Assembly: GCF_000720425.1 (NCBI RefSeq)
Contig: NZ_JOAJ01000008.1
Span: 62,001 to 126,000 of the forward strand
Length of the DNA stretch: 64,000 nt
Direction: 5' to 3'
Origin: Nocardia rhamnosiphila NBRC 108938
GTDB taxonomy: Bacteria; Actinomycetota; Actinomycetes; Mycobacteriales; Mycobacteriaceae
Shown here: positions 59,075 through 64,000 of the stretch, piece after piece
Layout of the letters: every line of letters starts with the position of its first letter
Position numbering within the stretch: position 1 is the stretch's first letter
Program-made: the position numbers and the translations under genes
The notes under the pieces: generated by a model
The model's database searches: none
Told to the model about the DNA's origin: nothing
What the model saw: only the letters and a program-made list of their open reading frames with translations

Positions 59075-60514
59075 ATGGCCAGGACACGGTGGTCACGGCT
59101 GGTCGTCGCGGTGGCGGCGGCGGTATTGACGGTTTCGGCGCTGTCGGCGTGCTCGCAGGCGAATTCGACACAGCGCGATGTCGAGAACCCGTGGCAGATC
59201 ACGGGAGCCACGACCAGCACGGGGCCCAGCGGTCCCCGGGAGGGCGTACCCGACACCGACCGGCAGGCCGAAAACGGTGACGGCGGCGAGATGGACCGGC
59301 TCGCGCTCAACGCGGTCGCCGATATCGAGGAATTCTGGACGGAGAACTATCCGGCCACCTTCCCGGGCGAGTTCCGGCCGGTATCGGAACTCATCTCCTG
59401 GGATGCCACTGCCCCCGAACGCGACTCGGTCGAGTTCTGCACGGTCGGCACCCACGAACTGGTGAACGCCGCCTATTGCGGAACGGACGAGACCATCGGC
59501 TGGGACCGCGGCGTACTGCTGCCGGAACTGGTCGAGCAGTTCGGCGACATGGCCGTGGTGATGGTGCTCGCCCACGAATACGGGCACGCTCTGCAGATAC
59601 CCGCCGGGATCGCGACCGAGGACTCCCCGGGGCTGGTCACCGAACAGCAGGCCGATTGCCTGGCCGGCGTTTTCCTACGGCATGTGGCCGAGGGCGATTC
59701 CCGGCATTTCACGCTCAACACCACCGAGGGTCTCAACGGTGTTCTGGGCGCCACCGTCGCGGTCCGCGACCGGGATCCCGACGACCCGGACAATGTGCAC
59801 GGCAGCGCCTTCGAGCGGGTCACGGCGGTCCAGATGGGTTATACGAACGGCGCCGAGGCGTGTGCGCAGATCGACGAGCAGGAGATCGAGGAGCGCCGGT
59901 CCGGCCTCCCGGTGACCTTCGAGGAACCCGGAGAGGAGTACCTGCAGCTGGAGGTCACCGAGGATTCCCTCGCGGATATGGCCGCCGCGCTCGCCTATAT
60001 CCTGCCGGTCACCGGTTCACCCGAATACGACTACGACGGCGTGCCGGCCCGCTGCTCCGATACCACCCCCACCGCGCCCGTCGCGTACTGTCCGGTCACC
60101 GATGTGATCGGCACGGATGTCGAGGCGCTCGCCGAGCGCGCAGGCGAAACGGGCGGCGAAGACGAACCGCTGTCGGCCATTGTCGCCGGTGACTACAACG
60201 CCTTCGTGGTGTTCGTCTCCCGCTACACCCTCGCCTACCAGAACGACAAACAGCTCTCCCTGGTCGGCGCCGAGACGGCGGGGCTGCGTACCGCCTGTCT
60301 GTCGGGTGTGGTCACCACGGCGCTGAGCAGGGAAAACAGTAATCCGCGCCTCTCCGCGGGCGATCTGGACGAGGCGGTCTCGGGCCTGCTCGCCGACGGC
60401 ATGGCCGCCGGCGATGTCAACGGCGATGTGGTCCCCGAGGGCTATCTACGGCTGGACGCGTTCCGGTTGGGCGTGCTCGAAGGCGAGAGCGCCTGCCTCG
60501 CGGAGTACGAGTAG
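59075..60514 (+). CDS. Neutral zinc metallopeptidase, lipoprotein
   Basis: This 479-residue exported protein has a signal peptide ending in LSAC (Cys26) and a peptidase domain with the zinc motif HEYGH (167-171). A likely third ligand lies in LVTEQQADCLAG (near 194), a pattern of the putative neutral zinc metallopeptidase family. It should act at the cell surface. GGGGAGGCGG precedes the ATG at 59075. The substrate is unknown. Confidence 0.87.
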   Translation: MARTRWSRLVVAVAAAVLTVSALSACSQANSTQRDVENPWQITGATTSTGPSGPREGVPDTDRQAENGDGGEMDRLALNAVADIEEFWTENYPATFPGEFRPVSELISWDATAPERDSVEFCTVGTHELVNAAYCGTDETIGWDRGVLLPELVEQFGDMAVVMVLAHEYGHALQIPAGIATEDSPGLVTEQQADCLAGVFLRHVAEGDSRHFTLNTTEGLNGVLGATVAVRDRDPDDPDNVHGSAFERVTAVQMGYTNGAEACAQIDEQEIEERRSGLPVTFEEPGEEYLQLEVTEDSLADMAAALAYILPVTGSPEYDYDGVPARCSDTTPTAPVAYCPVTDVIGTDVEALAERAGETGGEDEPLSAIVAGDYNAFVVFVSRYTLAYQNDKQLSLVGAETAGLRTACLSGVVTTALSRENSNPRLSAGDLDEAVSGLLADGMAAGDVNGDVVPEGYLRLDAFRLGVLEGESACLAEYE

Positions 60515-60526
60515 ACGCACCGGCGC

Positions 60527-61387
60527 TCACTCTCCGGTGACCCGCGCGTCCAGCCAGGCGACCACATCGGCGAGTACCTCGTCGCGTTCGGGCTCGTTGA
60601 AGATCTCGTGGTAGAGCCCGTCGTAGCGGCGGACGGTGAGATCGGTGGTACCCGCTCGCTGTTCGATCCGGTCCGTACTCGCCGGGGCGGCGATAGCGTC
60701 ACCGGTTCCGTGCAGCGCGAGTGTCGGAACCCGCAACTCCGGCAGGCGGTCGAGCACGGCGCCGGCGGCCGTGAGGATCTCGGTCGCCGTGCGGGCGGGC
60801 AGTTTTCCGCGGAACACCAGCGCGTCGCTGTCGTAGGCCGCCACGACCGCCGGGTCACGGCTGATCTGGGACGAATCGAGTTTCAGCACACCCAGATTCG
60901 GCGCCAGTCGGGTGAGCACCGGGGCCAGCAGCCGCTGCGCCGGATTCCCGGCGTCGATAAGCAACGGCGGCGCCGAGACCACCACCCCGGCCACCTCCAG
61001 TGACGCCCTGGTCGCCAGGTACAGGGTGATCAGGGCACCCATGGAATGGCCGATCACGAACGCCGGTACGCCGGGGTTTTCCGTGCGCGCCAGATCGAGG
61101 AGAGCCGCCACATTGTCGGCGGCGTTGCCGATCGACCCGATATTGGCGCGCGAGCCCGCGTCGGCGGATTCCCCATGCCCCACATGGTCGAACGCGTACA
61201 CCGCGAACCCGGCGGTCGCCAGGGTCCGTGCGACGTACTCGTAGCGACCCGAATGCTCGGCCACGCCGTGCACGAGGACGATCACCCCGCGCACCGCCGT
61301 CGCGGGCACCCAGGAACGCCGGCTCAGCCGGTGCCCGGCGTGCTTGAACTCCCCACGCTCCACTCGTATGTCCTGGTCGCTGGTCAC
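60527..61387 (-). CDS. Monoacylglycerol-lipase-like alpha/beta hydrolase
   Basis: This 286-residue hydrolase has the oxyanion motif LVHGVAEHSGRYE, GHGES, the nucleophile elbow GHSMG, an acid in HGTGDAIAAP and a histidine in GLYHEIFNE. The pattern matches mycobacterial monoacylglycerol lipases (Rv0183-like), which release fatty acids from monoglycerides at the cell envelope. The start is GTG at 61387. It is followed by a peptidase gene on its upstream side, 54 bases away in the same direction. Confidence 0.9.
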   Translation of the reverse strand: MTSDQDIRVERGEFKHAGHRLSRRSWVPATAVRGVIVLVHGVAEHSGRYEYVARTLATAGFAVYAFDHVGHGESADAGSRANIGSIGNAADNVAALLDLARTENPGVPAFVIGHSMGALITLYLATRASLEVAGVVVSAPPLLIDAGNPAQRLLAPVLTRLAPNLGVLKLDSSQISRDPAVVAAYDSDALVFRGKLPARTATEILTAAGAVLDRLPELRVPTLALHGTGDAIAAPASTDRIEQRAGTTDLTVRRYDGLYHEIFNEPERDEVLADVVAWLDARVTGE

Positions 61388-61441
61388 AAGGTCTCCCTCG
61401 AAGTCGGTGCGTGCGATCGGCGGAGGCGGAGGTATCGCCTC

Positions 61442-62845
61442 TCAGCCGGCCTGTTCCGGCTCGGCGAGCGCGGTGAGCAGGCGCCGGTTGAAGTCGATGA
61501 GGCGAGCGTAGTTCACCCGGGACAGCCGCTCGTCGTTTCCGTGTATCCGTTCCAGATCCGCGGCCGTGAGCCGGATCGGGGCGAAATTGCAGCGGGTGGC
61601 GGCCAGATCGTCGTAGTGGCGGGAGTCGGTGGCGCCGGGGACGAGGCCGGTGGTCACCGCGGCGCCGGGCACCACCTCTTCGGTCAGGCGCGCGATCAGG
61701 TCGAACTGCGGACCGGGGCCGGTCGCGGGGGAGGGTTCGGACGCGGTCCCCACCAGTTCGATCCGCACCCGGGGGTCGCGGATGGTCCGGCGGCAGTGCG
61801 CGAGTACCGAGTCGACCGTATCGCCGGGCAGGATCCGGAAGTTGATCAGCGCCTCGGCCTGCTGCGGCAGCACATTCGCCTTCACTCCGCCGCGGATCAC
61901 CGTCGGTGCCGTGGTGGTCCGCACCAGCGCCTCGGTCTGCGGCGCCGCGGCCATGATCCGGGTGATCACCGGTGCCGCCAGCGCCGCGAAGCCGAGCAGC
62001 CGGCGTTTGGTCGCGGGGAGATGCGGGCGCAGGCGGGCGAGCATATCGGTGACCACGGGGGTCACCCGTAAGGGCATCGGATCGTCCTGGATCCGGCTCA
62101 CGGCGCGGGCCAACCGCCCGACCGCGGTCCGCCGGCCCGGCATGGACGAATGCCCGCCCTTCTCCGATACGGACAACCGGACCGTCGCGTAGCCCTTCTC
62201 ACCGACCATGATCGTGGCCACCGGAACGGTCACATCGTCCACGATCCCCTCGGTGACCACCCCACCCTCGTCCAGCAGCAGGTCGGCGTGGACGCCCAGC
62301 TCCCGGAGCCGGGCGGCCATCCGCACGGCGCCCCGGTCGCCGAACACCTCTTCGTCGTGGCCGAACGCCAGATGAACGGTGTGCCGGGGCCGCACCCCGT
62401 CGGCCAGGGCGGATTCGACCGCCTCCAGGATGGCCAGCACCCGGCTCTTGTCGTCGATCGCGCCGCGGCCCCAGATGAACTCCGCGTCCACGACACCCGC
62501 GAACGGCGGATGGGTCCAGAGGGCCGGATCGTCCGCGGGCACCACATCCTGGTGCGCGAGCAGGATCGCGGCCGTTCGCGTGGGGTCCACGCCCCGCCAG
62601 GTATAGAGCCGGCTGTACCCGAAGCGCTCGAGTTCGAGTTCGGCGTGCACCCGGGGAAACGACCGCTCCAGGTGCTCGGCGAGGCGCCGGAACTCCGTAT
62701 CGGCTGCCCGGCCGGAGCCGTCGAGGCCCGGCTCGGGCTCCTCCCGGGACACCGTGACGCAGCGCAGCGCCGCGGCCAGGCGCTCCGCCGTCGCGTCGTC
62801 GACCGGTGCGCCGGCCGCCGGATCGGCCTCCAGTTCGGTGGACAT
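61442..62845 (-). CDS. M20-family peptidase (carboxypeptidase PM20D1-like)
   Basis: This 467-residue metallopeptidase has the metal-binding motifs ILLAHQDVVPAD and WGRGAIDDKS, a base in GHDEEVFG, and a dimerisation insert with VSEKGGHSSMPG. The last ligand region is GATDSRHYDDL. The length and motifs fit the long M20 enzymes of the PM20D1/Rv2141c kind, which can split or form N-acyl amino acids. No signal peptide is seen. It is probably cotranscribed with the lipase. Confidence 0.9.
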   Translation of the reverse strand: MSTELEADPAAGAPVDDATAERLAAALRCVTVSREEPEPGLDGSGRAADTEFRRLAEHLERSFPRVHAELELERFGYSRLYTWRGVDPTRTAAILLAHQDVVPADDPALWTHPPFAGVVDAEFIWGRGAIDDKSRVLAILEAVESALADGVRPRHTVHLAFGHDEEVFGDRGAVRMAARLRELGVHADLLLDEGGVVTEGIVDDVTVPVATIMVGEKGYATVRLSVSEKGGHSSMPGRRTAVGRLARAVSRIQDDPMPLRVTPVVTDMLARLRPHLPATKRRLLGFAALAAPVITRIMAAAPQTEALVRTTTAPTVIRGGVKANVLPQQAEALINFRILPGDTVDSVLAHCRRTIRDPRVRIELVGTASEPSPATGPGPQFDLIARLTEEVVPGAAVTTGLVPGATDSRHYDDLAATRCNFAPIRLTAADLERIHGNDERLSRVNYARLIDFNRRLLTALAEPEQAG

Positions 62846-62982
62846 CCCTGCATTCTCCTCGCCCGCGCAACCCCCGGCGCGGACCGTCCGGCGGTGCGGT
62901 GCCGGTACCCGGGCGCCGCCGCCTGCGGCCGGAGTCCGTCCCGTGGCCGGACCGTCGCGGGCCGGGCATTATTCTGGGAGCC

Positions 62983-63720
62983 ATGGCAGCAGGCAAGCCC
63001 GACAAAGAGGCGAAGGCCGCGGCGAAAGCGGCGCGCAAAGCACAGTCGAAGGAACGTCGTCAGCAGATCTGGCAGGCGTTCCAGATGCAGCGCAAAGAGG
63101 ACAAGCTGCTGCTGCCGCTGATGATCGGCGCGGTGGTCGTCACCGCGCTGGTGCTGTTCGGGATCGGCTTCCTCTTCGGTGTGCAGTGGTTCCTGCTGCC
63201 CTTGGGCCTGCTGCTCGGTCTGCTGTTCGCCTTCATCATCTTCGGCCGCCGTGTGCAGAAATCCGTCTACGGAAAAGCCGAGGGCCAGGCCGGTGCCGCC
63301 GCGTGGGTGCTGGACAACCTGCAGGGCAAATGGCGGGTCAGCAATGGTATCGCCGCCACCACCCAGCTCGACGCCGTGCACCGGGTGATCGGTCTGCCCG
63401 GGGTGATCTTCGTGGGGGAGGGATCGCCGCAACGGTTGCGGTCGCTGCTGGCCCAGGAGAAGAAGCGCACCGCCCGGCTCATCGGTGACACCCCGATCTA
63501 CGACGTAGTGATCGGCAACGAGGAGGGGCAGGTCCCGCTGAAGGAACTCCAGCGTTACCTGACCAAACTCCCGCGCAATATCGACACCAAGCGGATGGAT
63601 CAGATCGAGGGCCGGCTCAGTGCCCTCAGCTCGCGCAGTGGGGGTCCGGCCATGCCCAAGGGGCCGATGCCGACCAATGCCAAGATGCGGGGTATGCAGC
63701 GCACCATCCGCCGCCGCTGA
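62983..63720 (+). CDS. DUF4191 membrane protein (Rv2219-like)
   Basis: This 245-residue protein has a Lys/Ala-rich cytoplasmic N-terminus, two close membrane helices (about residues 43-65 and 70-90) and a cytoplasmic domain with WVLDNLQGKWRVSNGIAATTQLDAVHRVIG. The C-terminus is basic. The DUF4191 family is found in mycolate-containing actinobacteria and lacks a known function. The ATG at 62983 is chosen. Position near glnA2 and glnE matches M. tuberculosis. Confidence 0.9.
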   Translation: MAAGKPDKEAKAAAKAARKAQSKERRQQIWQAFQMQRKEDKLLLPLMIGAVVVTALVLFGIGFLFGVQWFLLPLGLLLGLLFAFIIFGRRVQKSVYGKAEGQAGAAAWVLDNLQGKWRVSNGIAATTQLDAVHRVIGLPGVIFVGEGSPQRLRSLLAQEKKRTARLIGDTPIYDVVIGNEEGQVPLKELQRYLTKLPRNIDTKRMDQIEGRLSALSSRSGGPAMPKGPMPTNAKMRGMQRTIRRR

Positions 63721-63738
63721 CCCGGTGCGGCCGGTGGC

Positions 63739-64000
63739 TCAGCGTCGCAGCAGCCAGAGCACCCGGTCGTAGGCGAGCAGGTGATAGGCCAGCAGGATCG
63801 CCGCGGACACCAGCGCGAGCCGTGGCAGCCCGGCGAACCACAGCGCGGCCGCGCCGCCGAACAGCACGGCGAACTCGACCAGCAGTCGTATCGCGCCGGG
63901 GACCGCGACCGGAGCCGCCCCGGAGCGGCTCGGATCGTCCGGTACCGCGAAAACACCCCAGGCCGTCGCCGCGATCACGGGGAGCAGTATCACCAGCAGC
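63739..64000 (-). CDS. YrdB/DUF2568 membrane protein, partial
   Basis: The frame runs off the right edge of the window, so the N-terminus is missing. The 87 visible residues hold two or three hydrophobic segments, with ATAWGVFAVPDDPSRSG followed by RLLVEFAVLFGGAAAL, matching the YrdB/DUF2568 family of small membrane proteins. The function is unknown. It is convergent with the DUF4191 gene. Confidence 0.75.
   Translation of the reverse strand, partial: LLVILLPVIAATAWGVFAVPDDPSRSGAAPVAVPGAIRLLVEFAVLFGGAAALWFAGLPRLALVSAAILLAYHLLAYDRVLWLLRR

Overview
The window is high-GC actinobacterial DNA. Gene content and order point to a mycolic-acid-containing member of the Mycobacteriales, most likely Nocardia or a close relative. 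From about 12.6 kb to the right end it carries large syntenic blocks of the Mycobacterium tuberculosis Rv2219-Rv2247 neighbourhood: ahpE, a DUF3052 gene, a lipoprotein gene, aceE, mabR, fabD, acpM, kasA, accD6, and further on cobD, a SURF1 gene, ptpA, cobC, NIF3, a zinc-ribbon gene, RNase H/CobC, panB, a Hip1-type hydrolase, glnA2, glnE and the DUF4191 gene. These names come from recognising the protein sequences and from remembered gene order; no search was run.

Layout. 0-12.6 kb is accessory. It holds an unknown protein, a TetR/MFS efflux pair, a 926-residue KAP P-loop NTPase with a macro-like N-terminal domain, a YunG-like protein, an XRE-TPR regulator with a divergent set of small ORFs, an AhpD-like protein, a beta-lactamase-fold lipoprotein, a twice-frameshifted inositol-monophosphatase pseudogene and tRNA-Val(TAC). 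12.6-23 kb is the conserved block: peroxiredoxin, pyruvate dehydrogenase E1, and the fatty acid synthase II (mycolate) genes under a MabR-type regulator with a visible palindromic operator. 23-23.4 kb is a structured repeat region, followed by an orphan adenine methyltransferase. 25-36.6 kb holds regulators, a gamma-carbonic-anhydrase-like protein, a SigJ-type sigma factor and the cobD/SURF1/ptpA/cobC/NIF3/zinc-ribbon/RNase H group. 36.6-41 kb is a molybdate ABC transporter operon split between modB and modC by a TnpB-only IS200/IS605-type element in antisense orientation. 41-51.3 kb is mixed housekeeping and surface genes, including the RNase P RNA gene. 51.3-64 kb carries panB, a Hip1-like hydrolase, the glutamine synthetase and adenylyltransferase pair, lipases and peptidases, and membrane proteins.

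How the genes work together. AceE makes acetyl-CoA. AccD6 supplies malonyl-CoA, FabD loads it on AcpM, and KasA condenses it into long meromycolate chains, with MabR as likely regulator. CobD, CobC and the RNase H/CobC fusion serve the late, nucleotide-loop part of cobalamin synthesis. ModA, ModB and ModC import molybdate, with a small HTH/Mop regulator as first gene. GlnA2 and GlnE serve nitrogen assimilation.

The most interesting points are: the macro-like/KAP NTPase, a possible defence protein; the TnpB element, whose ends reconstruct a modB stop codon and whose predicted guide matches the modB 3' end; a nested hairpin of about 96 bases flanked by imperfect direct repeats; interleaved inverted repeats at 47.6 kb; and a degenerate HPr-like gene overlapping glnE antisense. 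No CRISPR array and no rRNA gene was seen.
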